Of a stretch of 41,993 bases of DNA, positions 32,882 through 41,465 are shown piece after piece. Below the pieces are notes generated by a model. That model saw only the letters and a program-made list of their open reading frames with translations, did not search any database and was not told where the DNA came from. Within the stretch, counting starts at the first letter, position 1; each line of letters starts with the position of its first letter. A program made the position numbers and the translations under genes. Location: the NCBI GenBank assembly GCA_017544665.1, contig JAFYDS010000240.1:1-41993 (forward strand). Direction: 5' to 3'. This DNA comes from Clostridia bacterium (lineage in GTDB: Bacteria > Bacillota > Clostridia > Oscillospirales > Acutalibacteraceae).

Positions 32882-32916
32882 CGCTAACCGCTAACTGCTA
32901 ATAGCTAACAGCTAAA
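32882..32916. repeat. Heptamer tandem repeat (NGCTAAC type), five units
   Basis: CGCTAAC, CGCTAAC, TGCTAAT, AGCTAAC, AGCTAAA, ending at the foot of the glnA terminator stem. Read on the minus strand it follows the T run. The same heptamer family is at 39084 and 39268. Confidence 0.85.
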
Positions 32917-32939
32917 AGAGCCGCCTGCAGGCGGCTCTT
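32913..32939 (-). terminator. Intrinsic terminator of glnA
   Basis: Perfect 10-bp stem AAGAGCCGCC/GGCGGCTCTT with TGCA loop; four T residues follow on the minus strand. Confidence 0.8.
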
Positions 32940-32955
32940 GCTGTCGATTGACGAC

Positions 32956-34284
32956 TTAATACTTTCCGAGATAGTTGTCGATCTCCCATTGCGACACGCG
33001 GGTGCGGTACTGTTTCCACTCCTCTTCCTTCGCGTCGATGTACTTCTGGAAGACGTGCTCGCCGATGCACTCGCGCATGAAATCGCTGTGTTTGAACTCG
33101 TGCAGCGCTTCGCCCAGCGTCTTCGGCAGGCTTTCGATGCCCTGTGCATGGCGTTCGGCGGAAGAAAGCGAGAAGATGTTGCTGTCCTTCGGCTCGGGCG
33201 GAGTCAGTTGTCTCTTCACGCCGTCGAGACCGGCGAAGATGACCGCCGCCATCTCGAGATAGGGGTTCGCCGCCGGGTCGGGGTTGCGCAGCTCGATGCG
33301 CGTGGCGCTGCCCTTCGCGAAGGGGATGCGGATCAGCGGGCTGCGGTTCTTCGCGGACCAGGCGATATAGACCGGCGCTTCGTAGCCCGGCACCAGCCGC
33401 TTATAGGAATTGACGATCGGGTTCGTCAGAATCGTCATGCTCTTGATGTGCTCCATCAGACCGGCAATGAACTGATAGGCGACGGGGGAGAGCCCGAACG
33501 GATCCGCTTCGTCATAGAAGGCGTTCTTGCCGTCCTTCATCAGCGAGATGTTCGTGTGCATCCCGGAGCCGCACTGGCCGTACAGCGGCTTCGGCAAAAA
33601 CGTCGCGTAGAGCCCGTGGCGGTTGGCGGTGGACTTGACGACGTATTTGAAGGTCATCACGTTGTCTGCGGTGCGCAGCACTTCGTCATATTTGAAGTCG
33701 ATCTCGTGCTGGGCGCGGGCGTTCTCATGGTGCGACGCTTCGATCACGAAGCCCATGTTCTCGAGCGCGAGGCAGATGTCGTTGCGGCAGTCTTCTCCCC
33801 GGTCGGTCGGACCCAACTCAAAGTAGCCGCCCATGTCGTGCGACTGGATGGTCGGCTTGCCGTTTTCGTCCAGATGGAACAGGAAGAACTCGCATTCGGG
33901 ACCCACGTTGACCGTGAAGCCCATGTCCGCCGCCTCCTGGATCGCGCGGCGCAGCACATAGCGCGGGTCGCCCTCAAACGGCGTTCCGTCGGCGCGGTAC
34001 ACGTCACAGATCAGCCGCGCGGTCTTGAAGTCCTCTATCCAGGGCAGAATCGCGAACGAATCGAGATCCGGGTGCAGACACATGTCGCTTTCCTCGATCC
34101 GGACGAAGCCGTCGATCGATGAACCGTCGAAGCCGCAGCCGCCGTTGAGCACTTTCTGCAGCTGGCTCGTGGTGATCGAAACGCTCTTGAGCATGCCGAG
34201 GATGTCGGTGAACTGCAGCAGCACAAACTTGACGTGTTCTTCTTTGGTGATACGGACGATGTCCTCTTTTGTATATCGGCTCAT
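32956..34284 (-). CDS. glnA: Glutamine synthetase, type I
   Basis: A 442-residue GSI enzyme that forms glutamine from glutamate, ammonia and ATP. The N-terminal beta-grasp part (FVLLQFTDILGMLKSV) is followed by the latch GFDGSSIDGF. Metal and substrate motifs are PECEFFLF, HHENARAQHEIDF, and the ATP-site KPLYGQCGSGMH. Further C-terminal motifs include RIPFAKGSATRIELR, where related enzymes read RIP and RIE. The length matches the short Firmicutes alpha type without the adenylylation Tyr region. The ATG at 34284 is used since AGAGGTGG is 5 nt upstream; the longer frame lacks a site. No GlnR-type operator (TGTNA-N7-TNACA) was recognised upstream. Confidence 0.95.
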   Translation of the reverse strand: MSRYTKEDIVRITKEEHVKFVLLQFTDILGMLKSVSITTSQLQKVLNGGCGFDGSSIDGFVRIEESDMCLHPDLDSFAILPWIEDFKTARLICDVYRADGTPFEGDPRYVLRRAIQEAADMGFTVNVGPECEFFLFHLDENGKPTIQSHDMGGYFELGPTDRGEDCRNDICLALENMGFVIEASHHENARAQHEIDFKYDEVLRTADNVMTFKYVVKSTANRHGLYATFLPKPLYGQCGSGMHTNISLMKDGKNAFYDEADPFGLSPVAYQFIAGLMEHIKSMTILTNPIVNSYKRLVPGYEAPVYIAWSAKNRSPLIRIPFAKGSATRIELRNPDPAANPYLEMAAVIFAGLDGVKRQLTPPEPKDSNIFSLSSAERHAQGIESLPKTLGEALHEFKHSDFMRECIGEHVFQKYIDAKEEEWKQYRTRVSQWEIDNYLGKY

Positions 34285-34312
34285 AGGAACCACCTCTTTC
34301 TCTCTCCTGTTT

Positions 34313-34341
34313 AATATAGCACGCGCGGGGATATTTGTCAA
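34313..34341 (-). promoter_or_regulatory. Promoter of glnA
   Basis: On the minus strand, consensus TTGACA (34341-34336), 17-bp spacer, TATATT (34318-34313), about 28 bp before the start. Confidence 0.75.
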
Positions 34342-34402
34342 CAAAAACAGCGGGCGGTTTTTGTGCATTTAGTAGATAAATCGCCTGAAACGGCGGTTTT
34401 CC

Positions 34403-34431
34403 TTGAAAATGACCGGGTTTTCTAATATAAT
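34403..34431 (+). promoter_or_regulatory. Promoter of GPH-type transporter
   Basis: TTGAAA (34403-34408), 17-bp spacer, TATAAT (34426-34431), 56 bp before the ATG at 34488. Confidence 0.75.
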
Positions 34432-34487
34432 ATTATAATCAGGGAAAGTCCCTCTAAAAGAACAATCAAAACCCGGGAGGTCATGAT

Positions 34488-36038
34488 ATGTCTGAAAAAG
34501 TAGAAAAAGTGGAAAAACAGGAAAAGCTCAATTACAAACGAACCTTTCTGATCGGCTTCGGCTTCATGGGTTGCATGCTGCTGTGGTCGGTCTATAACTC
34601 CTATGTGCCCGTCATCCTGCGCGGCAAGCTCTCGCAGCTCGGCATCGCGGAGCTCAGCTCGTCCCACGCGTGGCTCGCGTGGCTGTCGGTGCCCCTGATC
34701 GTCAACGCGATCATGACGATCGACAACGTGTTCGGCGTCATCTTCCAGCCGCACTTCGGCAAACGCAGCGACCGCACCCACACCAAGCTCGGCAAGCGTA
34801 TGCCCTATATCCTGATCTGCCTGCCGATCTGCGCGGCGTTCTTTACGATCATTCCCGTGGCCGCCACCGTGCGCGCCGCCGGTCTGTCGATCCTTCTGAT
34901 GATGGCGGTCATCATCTGCTTCAACTTTTTGATGTCCGTCTGGCGCTCGCCCGTCGTTTCTCTGATGCCGGACTTCACGCCGTCGGAGCTGCAAAGCGAC
35001 GCCAACGCCGTCATCAACATCATGGGCGGCATCGGCCAGATGGTCGGCTTCGTCGTCGGCACGATCGCTTCCACTGCCTGCGGCCTGATCGGGTTCAAGG
35101 TGCTGTCGGAAAACCTGAAAGCCAGCACGAACGAACTCGGCGAAGTGCTCGACGCGAACGGCCAGGTGGTGCTCAACGCAGCGGGCGAACCGACCTACGT
35201 CAACTATACGCCGGTCTTCCTTGTCGCGGCGATCATCGCCGTGCTGTGCCTTGTGGTGCTCTACTTCTTCTATAAGAAGAACAAGAAGTACGACCTGTCG
35301 GCCAACGTCGGCTTTGAAGAAACCGAAAACAAGGAAGAGAAAAAAGAAAAAATCAAGATCAAGAATCTCCCGCTGACCAAAGCGGAAAAGCGTTCGCTGT
35401 TCATCATGCTCGGCTCGCTGTTCCTGATCAACAACGCCACCGAGGCGATCGTCCCCAACTTCACCAACTTTGCGAACGACACGCTGAAGGTGTCGCCGAT
35501 CTACTCCACGCTGATGATGGCGGTCTTCGCCGTCTCTCTTGCCGTCTTCGGCATTCCTGCCGGTAAGATGGGCCGCAAGCTCGGCCGCAAAAAGACCATC
35601 ATGATCGGCCTCGGCGCCATCGTTGCGATGTTCGCGGTCTATCTGACGATCTCGCAGGTCCTGCCCGCCAACGCGGACGGTTCGGTCAACAAGTTCACCT
35701 GGATCGCGCTGTGGGTCGCGCTTGTCGTCGGCGGCGCGGCGGTCGGCTGCATCAACATCAACACGCTGCCCCTTGTGCTCGCCATCGGCGGCCGCGAATA
35801 TGTCGGCACGTTCACCGGCTATTACTACACCGCGACGATGTCCGCTTCCGTGACCGGTCCGATCCTTTGCGGTCTCGTGATCGGCCTGTTCCACGAGGAC
35901 TACAACTTCATGTTCTTCTTCTGCGCGATCTTCTTTGCGCTCGGTCTGATCGCCATCAACGGCGTCCGGCACGGCGAAGTCGCCAAGGGAGAGGACACCG
36001 CCTGGATCGACGAAGCGGTCCAGAACGCGGACGACTGA
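34488..36038 (+). CDS. MFS/GPH-family sugar-cation symporter
   Basis: A 516-residue membrane protein with about 12 hydrophobic segments. The loop between segments 2 and 3 reads GKRSDRTHTKLGKRMPYI, the signature of glycoside-pentoside-hexuronide and SLC45-type sucrose symporters. The N-terminus is a charged lead (SEKVEKVEKQEK). A long hydrophilic loop (about residues 205-300, ending KKEKIKIKNLPLTKAEKR) divides two halves, with an insert (ENLKASTNELGEVLDANG) facing the outside. It likely imports a sugar or glycoside with H+ or Na+. The sugar genes at 7-17 kb lack a transporter, so this could serve them, but distance makes that a guess. Start follows GGGAGG. Confidence 0.85.
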   Translation: MSEKVEKVEKQEKLNYKRTFLIGFGFMGCMLLWSVYNSYVPVILRGKLSQLGIAELSSSHAWLAWLSVPLIVNAIMTIDNVFGVIFQPHFGKRSDRTHTKLGKRMPYILICLPICAAFFTIIPVAATVRAAGLSILLMMAVIICFNFLMSVWRSPVVSLMPDFTPSELQSDANAVINIMGGIGQMVGFVVGTIASTACGLIGFKVLSENLKASTNELGEVLDANGQVVLNAAGEPTYVNYTPVFLVAAIIAVLCLVVLYFFYKKNKKYDLSANVGFEETENKEEKKEKIKIKNLPLTKAEKRSLFIMLGSLFLINNATEAIVPNFTNFANDTLKVSPIYSTLMMAVFAVSLAVFGIPAGKMGRKLGRKKTIMIGLGAIVAMFAVYLTISQVLPANADGSVNKFTWIALWVALVVGGAAVGCININTLPLVLAIGGREYVGTFTGYYYTATMSASVTGPILCGLVIGLFHEDYNFMFFFCAIFFALGLIAINGVRHGEVAKGEDTAWIDEAVQNADD

Positions 36039-36046
36039 TAAAAGGT

Positions 36047-36077
36047 AACGGGCGGGGCTTCCCGCTCGTTCTTTTTT
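36047..36077 (+). terminator. Intrinsic terminator
   Basis: AACGGGCGGG/CCCGCTCGTT stem (one G-T wobble), GCTT loop, then C and six T residues. Confidence 0.85.
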
Positions 36078-36182
36078 CAAAAAAGCGAAAGAAGATTTGT
36101 CAGTTTTCGCGTTTTGCGACATTTATAATATGGAATGTTCCGTCTTCCAAAACTTTTCTACAAAGTGTTCACGGTTTTTTTA

Positions 36183-36211
36183 TTGATTTTTTAAGTGGAA
36201 GATGGTATGAT
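36183..36211 (+). promoter_or_regulatory. Promoter of Cys-rich repeat protein
   Basis: TTGATT (36183-36188), 17-bp spacer, TATGAT (36206-36211), the same hexamers as the nadE promoter. The leader is about 50 nt. Confidence 0.65.
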
Positions 36212-36268
36212 AAATTGCATCCCTTTACGGAAGTGATTCCGAAACGAACAGAAAGGAAGACAGAAGTT

Positions 36269-39043
36269 ATGAAACATCTGAAACAAACCATCGCGATTCT
36301 GCTGACGCTGCTGATGATCGTCACTGCCGTACCGTTCACGGCGTTCGGTCTGACGGAAGCGCAGAAGACCTGCAAACACGATTGGACCAGCAAGGACTTC
36401 TCTGCCGGTAATATGGCATCGCCCGCGAACTGCGTGAGTGCGGCGACCTATTATCTGATCTGCACGAAGTGCGGCGCCAACGCGAAGGACGTTCCGGAGG
36501 CAAAGGACAAAGTCGTTGCCGACCCGACCGGCAAACCCGATCCGAACGCGCATCCGGAGGACAAGCTGAAGGTAACGAAAGCCGCTGTCCCGGCCACCTG
36601 CAAAACGGCAGGCGAAACCGAAGAAAAAACCTGCACCCTGTGCGGTAAAGTTGCGGTCGAATCCACGCTGACGCCGAGCGACCCGAATGCCCATGTGGCG
36701 GCGGACGGCACTGTCGCGGACTGCACCAAGGGCATCACCTGCGTCAACTGCGGCAAGACGCTCCAGAAGGATCCGAACAAACACCCGAAGGATAAGGTTC
36801 AGGTCGTTGTGAAGGGCACGGCTGCCACCTGCGGCACAGACGGTAAAACCGACACGACCTTCTGCACCGCCTGCAACAAGACTGTCGATGCGGGTACGAC
36901 CATTCCCGCCACCGGCAAACACACCGAGAAAACGGCCGCGACCTGCTCCAAGAAAGCGGTCTGCTCCGTCTGCAACAAGGAATACGGCGACTTTGACACA
37001 ACCAAGCACAACCTTGAAAAGCACGACGCAGTCGCGGTCAGCTGCACCACGGACGGCAAGAAGGAATACTGGCAGTGCAAGGACTGCAAAAAGATCTTCT
37101 CTGATGACAAGGGCACAACGGAAACCACCGAAGCTGCACTTGTGATCAAGGCGGACGGCAAGTCCCACGACCTCGAAAAGGTTGCCGAAAAGAAGGCAAG
37201 CTGCAGCGCCGAGGGCAACATCGAGTACTGGCACTGCAAGACCTGTGACCATTATTACAAGGATCAGGCTGCGACGCAGTCGATCACCAAGGCGGAAACC
37301 GTCGTGGAAAAGGCTCCGCACACATGGGGCAAGATGACGCTTGTGGAAGGCAACTGTGAAAAGGGCGGCAAAGCGACCCACGAATGCTCGGTCTGCAAGA
37401 CGAAAGAGGATGTCGTCATTGTTGCCGGTCAGCACCCCGTTGACGCACAGAAGACCACCAAGGGCAAGGCGGCGACCTGCACCGAAGCCGGTTCGACCGA
37501 TGAGATCGCCTGCGAGCTTTGCGGCACAAAGATCCAGGTCTCAACCGAAATCGCGGCGCTCGGACATGATTACACCGGCGCTGCAGCGACCGGCAAGGGC
37601 GACGGCACCCATACCTTCGCCTGCATTCGCTGCAAGGAGCCCGGCGCGGCAGTTGCCTGCGTGGACGACGATAAGGACTGCAAGTGCGACATCTGCAAGC
37701 AGCAGCTTGCGCACGTTTTCACCAACTATGTGAGCGACAACAACGCCACCTGCGCCGAAGACGGCACCAAGACCGCAATCTGCGACGTCTGCGGCAAGGG
37801 CAAGGACACCGTCAAGGACGAAGGCTCCAAGGCGCTTGCTGCCCACGACTATGAATGGACCGAACTGAACGACGCGACCTGCCTCGCGAACGGCCACAGA
37901 AAGGGCGTCTGCAAGGTCTGCGGCGCGGAAACGATGGAAGAGATCACCGACACCGCGCTGGGTCATGAAGAATCCGACTGGCTGTATCCCGAAGGCTTCG
38001 ACTGCACCGTCGGCGGCAACCGCTACAAGAAGTGCACCCGCTGCGGCGAAACGATGACCACCGAGGCGATCGAAGGCCGCGCGCACAGCGAAGTGATCGA
38101 TCCCGAAGTGCCGCGCACCTGCACCACCGACGGTAAGTCCGCCGGCAGCCACTGCGACGTTTGCGGCAAGATCATCACCCCGCAGGCGATCTTCAAGGCC
38201 GAAGGTCACAAGGCGGACGAAAACGGCTTCACCACTGTCGCGGTCGCGACCTGCACCACCGACGGTTCCAAGAAGGCGAAGTGCGGCGTCTGCGGTCAGG
38301 ACTTCACCGAAACGATTCCGGCGATCGGCCACTCCTACGTCGATACCGTCGTGAAGCCGACCTGCGAAGGTTCCGGCTACACCCTGCACAAGTGCTCCAT
38401 CTGCGGCGACGAAAAGAAGGAGAACATCTCCTCCCCGACCGGCCACAAGATGAAGGAAACCATCACGCCCGCCACCACAGATTCCAATGGTAAGGTCGTC
38501 CAGACCTGCTCGGTCTGCGGCAAGAAGGTCGTCGACAAGGTCTATAAGATCAAGAAGATCGCGCTGTCTCAGACGACGTACGCGCGCACCAGCAAGAAGA
38601 ACACCCCGAAGGTGGTCGTCACCGATTCGAAGGGCAACAAGCTCCAGAAGAACGTGGACTACACCGTGAAGTACGCGTCCGGCAGAAAGGCCTGCGGCAC
38701 CTATAAGGTCGTCGTGACCTTCAAGGGCGAATACAGCGGCAAGAAGACGCTGAAGTTTAAGGTCGTCCCGCCGGTGGTCAAGAACGTCAAGGTGAAGGCC
38801 GGCACAAGAAGCGCCTCCCTGACCTGGGATCGCAACAAGTTCGCGGACGTTTACGTGATCTATCGCGCGACCACCAAGAACGGCAAGTTCAAGAAGATCG
38901 CCAGCACGAACGATCTCGGCTATACCGTGACCGGTCTGACGAGCGGCAAGGTGTACTACTTCAAGGTCCGCGCCGTCCGTAAGCTGGATACCGGCAACTA
39001 TTACAGCGCCGATTCCGCGATCAAGAAAGTCACCGTAAAATAA
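36269..39043 (+). CDS. Exported Cys/His repeat protein with Ig-like and FN3 C-terminal domains
   Basis: A 924-residue secreted protein. The signal peptide is residues 1-27 (ending TAFG). Residues about 50-755 hold a long array with 18 CxxC motifs. Well-formed units follow C-x(9-10)-C-x2-C-G-x(11-13)-H, for example CTEAGSTDEIACELCG then ALGH. Three Cys and one His per unit could bind Zn2+, or the Cys could form disulfides. The C-terminus has a bacterial Ig-like domain (about residues 765-835, VDYTVKYASG) and an FN3 domain (about 840-924, VKNVKVKAGTRSASLTWD). No sortase or SLH motif is seen. Codon use (AAG-rich, Lys-rich) differs from the neighbours. The ATG at 36269 has AAAGGA about 11 nt upstream. 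Function unknown; an adhesin or metal-binding surface protein is possible. Confidence 0.85.
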   Translation: MKHLKQTIAILLTLLMIVTAVPFTAFGLTEAQKTCKHDWTSKDFSAGNMASPANCVSAATYYLICTKCGANAKDVPEAKDKVVADPTGKPDPNAHPEDKLKVTKAAVPATCKTAGETEEKTCTLCGKVAVESTLTPSDPNAHVAADGTVADCTKGITCVNCGKTLQKDPNKHPKDKVQVVVKGTAATCGTDGKTDTTFCTACNKTVDAGTTIPATGKHTEKTAATCSKKAVCSVCNKEYGDFDTTKHNLEKHDAVAVSCTTDGKKEYWQCKDCKKIFSDDKGTTETTEAALVIKADGKSHDLEKVAEKKASCSAEGNIEYWHCKTCDHYYKDQAATQSITKAETVVEKAPHTWGKMTLVEGNCEKGGKATHECSVCKTKEDVVIVAGQHPVDAQKTTKGKAATCTEAGSTDEIACELCGTKIQVSTEIAALGHDYTGAAATGKGDGTHTFACIRCKEPGAAVACVDDDKDCKCDICKQQLAHVFTNYVSDNNATCAEDGTKTAICDVCGKGKDTVKDEGSKALAAHDYEWTELNDATCLANGHRKGVCKVCGAETMEEITDTALGHEESDWLYPEGFDCTVGGNRYKKCTRCGETMTTEAIEGRAHSEVIDPEVPRTCTTDGKSAGSHCDVCGKIITPQAIFKAEGHKADENGFTTVAVATCTTDGSKKAKCGVCGQDFTETIPAIGHSYVDTVVKPTCEGSGYTLHKCSICGDEKKENISSPTGHKMKETITPATTDSNGKVVQTCSVCGKKVVDKVYKIKKIALSQTTYARTSKKNTPKVVVTDSKGNKLQKNVDYTVKYASGRKACGTYKVVVTFKGEYSGKKTLKFKVVPPVVKNVKVKAGTRSASLTWDRNKFADVYVIYRATTKNGKFKKIASTNDLGYTVTGLTSGKVYYFKVRAVRKLDTGNYYSADSAIKKVTVK

Positions 39044-39051
39044 ACTTTGGC

Positions 39052-39083
39052 AAAAAAGCCGCCCCTGCGTGGGCGGCTTTTTT
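39052..39083. terminator. Intrinsic terminator, bidirectional
   Basis: AAAAAAGCCGCCC-ctgcgt-GGGCGGCTTTTTT, a 13-bp stem with six T residues at the end. Confidence 0.9.
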
Positions 39084-39097
39084 AGCTGTTAGCAGTC
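39084..39097. repeat. Heptamer repeat (reverse NGCTAAC type), two units
   Basis: AGCTGTT, AGCAGTC follow the terminator T run directly, the first matching the complement of the heptamers at 32882 and 39268. Confidence 0.5.
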
Positions 39098-39100
39098 CGA

Positions 39101-39188
39101 GCCGCCCATTGGGCGGCGCTACGGGAGACGCTGTCGTAGCGTCGGCGTTTCGCCGACCCTGCGCAGGGAAAGCCGCCGAAACGGCGGC
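39101..39188. repeat. Array of five consecutive short hairpins
   Basis: GCCGCCC-att-GGGCGGC (39101-39117), GACGCT-gtcgt-AGCGTC (39127-39143), GTCGGCG-ttt-CGCCGAC (39141-39157), CCCTGCGCAGGG (39157-39168) and GCCGCCG-aaa-CGGCGGC (39172-39188). The first and last are both followed by GCTAC, so they look like copies of one unit. The remaining gap to 39267 holds nothing recognised. Confidence 0.8.
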
Positions 39189-39267
39189 GCTACACAAAAC
39201 GCAAAACACACCACGCGCCTCTTTCGCGGCAACGGGTGCTTTCCTTTGTATCCCGCTCTACCCGCGT

Positions 39268-39295
39268 CGCTAACAGCTAACAGCTAACTGCTAAC
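39268..39295. repeat. Heptamer tandem repeat (NGCTAAC type), four units
   Basis: CGCTAAC, AGCTAAC, AGCTAAC, TGCTAAC; the next bases are GGCTTTTTT. It lies 20 bp before the glyQS promoter. Confidence 0.85.
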
Positions 39296-39314
39296 GGCTT
39301 TTTTCCCCACGCCC

Positions 39315-39343
39315 TTGACTATTTTGCAATTATGTTATATCAT
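39315..39343 (+). promoter_or_regulatory. Promoter of glyQS
   Basis: TTGACT (39315-39320), 17-bp spacer, TATCAT (39338-39343). Only about 30 nt separate it from the start codon, so a T-box leader is absent. Confidence 0.6.
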
Positions 39344-39378
39344 TACAAGGTATGGAATGACTGCAACAGGAGGCACTT

Positions 39379-40758
39379 ATGAACAACACCGAAAAGACAA
39401 TGGAAAAAATCGTCGGCCTTTGCAAAAACAGAGGCTTCGTTTACCCGGGCAGCGAGATCTACGGCGGTCTGTCCAACTCGTGGGACTACGGCCCGCTCGG
39501 CGTCGAATTCAAAAACAACGTCAAGCGCGCGTGGTGGAAAAAGTTCGTTCAGGAGAACCCGTATAACGTCGGGCTCGACAGCGCGATTCTGATGAACCCG
39601 CAGGTGTGGGTCGCGTCGGGTCACGTCGGCGGCTTTTCCGACCCGCTGATGGACTGCAAGGACTGCAAAACGAGACACCGCGCAGACAAGCTGATCGAAG
39701 ATACCGGCGTCAACCCCGCCGGTTGGTCGTTCGAGCAGATGAGCCAGTATATCAAGGACAACAACATCTGCTGTCCCGACTGCGGCAGCTGCAACTTTAC
39801 TGACATCCGCAAGTTCAATTTGATGTTCAAGACGTTCCAGGGCGTGACCGAGGACGCGAAGAGCGAACTGTATCTCCGTCCCGAGACCGCGCAGGGCATC
39901 TTCGTCAACTTCCTCAACATCCAGAGAACCACGCGCCGCAAGGTTCCGTTCGGCGTTTGCCAGATCGGCAAATCTTTCCGCAACGAGATCACCCCGGGCA
40001 ACTTCATCTTCCGCATCCGCGAGTTCGAGCAGATGGAGCTGGAGTTTTTCTGCAAGCCCGGCACGGAACTCGAGTGGTTCGCCTACTGGAAAGACTACTG
40101 CAAGCAGTTCCTGCTGTCTCTCGGCATGAGCGACGCGAACCTCAAGCTGCGCGACCACGAGCAAAAGGAGCTGTCCCACTATTCCAACGCGACGACCGAC
40201 TTCGAATACCTCTTCCCGTTCGGCTGGGGTGAGCTTTGGGGCGTCGCGAGCCGGACCGACTTCGACCTCACCGCTCACCAGACCACGAGCGGCAAGAGCC
40301 TCGAATACTTCGACCCGGACTGCAACGAAAAGTATCTGCCCTACGTGATCGAGCCGTCACTCGGCGCCGACCGCGTCGCGCTCGCCTTTTTGGTCGAAGC
40401 CTATGACGAGGAAGTCGTCGATGCCGAAAAGAACGACACCCGCGTCGTGCTGCGCCTGCACCCGTACCTCGCGCCGTTCAAGGCAGCGGTTTTGCCGCTT
40501 TCAAAGAAGCTCGGCGAACAGGCGACGGAGGTTTATCACGCGCTCCAGAAGAAGTTCAACGTCGATTACGACGACGCCGGCTCGATCGGCAAACGCTACC
40601 GCCGCCAGGACGAGATCGGTACGCCGATCTGCGTCACCTACGACTTCGACTCGCTTGAAGACGGCTGCGTGACCGTCCGTGACCGCGACACGATGGCGCA
40701 GGAGAGAATCGCGATCGCCGACCTCGCGGCGTATATCGAGAGCAAGCTGGAATTCTGA
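39379..40758 (+). CDS. glyQS: Glycyl-tRNA synthetase, single-chain class II
   Basis: A 459-residue alpha2-type glycyl-tRNA synthetase that charges tRNA-Gly. It begins with [21 protein letters not shown] and WDYGPLGVE, standard for this family. Class II motif 2 is in [25 protein letters not shown], and motif 3 in [16 protein letters not shown]...CCPDCG cysteine set (residues about 94-135) matches the usual zinc-like insertion. The C-terminal anticodon-binding domain starts near residue 355 ([16 protein letters not shown]). Start ATG 39379 follows AGGAGG. It is monocistronic; no leader riboswitch is seen. Confidence 0.96.
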   Translation: MNNTEKTMEKIVGLCKNRGFVYPGSEIYGGLSNSWDYGPLGVEFKNNVKRAWWKKFVQENPYNVGLDSAILMNPQVWVASGHVGGFSDPLMDCKDCKTRHRADKLIEDTGVNPAGWSFEQMSQYIKDNNICCPDCGSCNFTDIRKFNLMFKTFQGVTEDAKSELYLRPETAQGIFVNFLNIQRTTRRKVPFGVCQIGKSFRNEITPGNFIFRIREFEQMELEFFCKPGTELEWFAYWKDYCKQFLLSLGMSDANLKLRDHEQKELSHYSNATTDFEYLFPFGWGELWGVASRTDFDLTAHQTTSGKSLEYFDPDCNEKYLPYVIEPSLGADRVALAFLVEAYDEEVVDAEKNDTRVVLRLHPYLAPFKAAVLPLSKKLGEQATEVYHALQKKFNVDYDDAGSIGKRYRRQDEIGTPICVTYDFDSLEDGCVTVRDRDTMAQERIAIADLAAYIESKLEF

Positions 40759-40761
40759 TTA

Positions 40762-40987
40762 AATGCGGAATTCGGAATTATGGTCGCGGGCGAAATTGCG
40801 GCCAATCGGAACCGCTTTTCCGCGAAGTGACCGATCTGCTGTCGAAAGACGGTAGATTGTATCCGCCGAACCATTCCGTAAATCAGAAATTGTTCCCGCC
40901 CATTGTTCAATATCTGACATCCAACATTGACTATCTGCTTTGGCGCATCGCCGCAGGTGGCGCCCCTCAATTCCGCATTCCGAATTG
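40762..40987. repeat. About 226-bp gap bounded by inverted heptamer repeats
   Basis: Left edge AATGCGGAATTCGGAATTA (40762-40780) is the reverse complement type of right edge CAATTCCGCATTCCGAATTG (40968-40987). Both are two-unit tracts of ATTCCG(A/C) heptamers. The inside has no convincing gene; two minus-strand frames of 78 and 110 codons have no ribosome site and run into the repeats. It may be a small non-autonomous element or gene debris. Confidence 0.5.
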
Positions 40988-41009
40988 TTTAACACCGGAG
41001 GTTTAAACC

Positions 41010-41333
41010 ATGTACGACTTCTTAAAAAAATTCCCGTTTCCGCTGGTGATCGTGATCCTTTATCTCGGCATCGGGTTCCTCGCGGACGTCTGGCATCCGA
41101 CGTGGATGCTGTTCCTGCTGATCCCGGCGTACTATATGCTCGTCTGGTCGATCGGCAAAAAAGGGGAGGGCGGCACCACGAAAGAAGTGCTCCAGCGGTT
41201 CCCGTTCCCGGTGATCATCATCGTGGCGTACCTGTGCCTCGGCTTCGGGTTCCATCTGTGGCACCCGGGCTGGCTGGTCTTTCTGCTGATCCCGCTGTAT
41301 TATTCGCTGATTCCGCTGGTGAAGGATGAATGA
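41010..41333 (+). CDS. Small membrane protein with internal duplication
   Basis: A 107-residue protein with four hydrophobic stretches in two repeated halves. Residues 8-46 (FPFPLVIVILYLGIGF...LLIPAYYML) match residues 64-102 (FPFPVIIIVAYLCLGF...LLIPLYYSL), each with a W-H-P-x-W turn between its two segments. A hydrophilic linker (GKKGEGGTTKEVLQR) joins them. The start has GGAGG and follows the heptamer-bounded gap. The function is unknown; similar WHPxW units occur next to helix-turn-helix domains in Firmicutes, to my recollection. Confidence 0.72.
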   Translation: MYDFLKKFPFPLVIVILYLGIGFLADVWHPTWMLFLLIPAYYMLVWSIGKKGEGGTTKEVLQRFPFPVIIIVAYLCLGFGFHLWHPGWLVFLLIPLYYSLIPLVKDE

Positions 41334-41364
41334 TGGCAGATAGCCGGAACGCAAGACAACAAGA

Positions 41365-41404
41365 AATAACACTGCACCCGAACGGTCGTGCAGTGTTATT
41401 TTAT
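41365..41404 (+). terminator. Intrinsic terminator
   Basis: Perfect 13-bp stem AATAACACTGCAC/GTGCAGTGTTATT with a 10-nt loop and a short T run. A second weaker hairpin (GCCGC/GCGGC, 41406-41427) with six T residues follows. Confidence 0.75.
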
Positions 41405-41465
41405 TGCCGCCGCTTTCTCTGTGCGGCTGCTTTTTTCATTATATATAGTGCTTTTTTCCGCGTTG

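Noticed and set aside
32938-34122. 394-codon plus-strand frame over glnA
   Set aside because: Antisense shadow of the clearly identified glutamine synthetase gene.
34285-34440. GlnR operator upstream of glnA
   Set aside because: No TGTNA-N7-TNACA palindrome is present; only AT-rich words near the -35 box.
34422-36122. 566-codon minus-strand frame over the GPH transporter
   Set aside because: Rich in Asp, His and Arg from antisense reading of a membrane protein; it has no start site and crosses a terminator.
39084-39300. CRISPR array
   Set aside because: The repeats are 7-bp tracts and unlike hairpins without regular spacers; no cas genes are nearby.
39044-39378. T-box riboswitch ahead of glyQS
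   Set aside because: The predicted promoter leaves only about 30 nt of leader and no T-box core sequence is seen.
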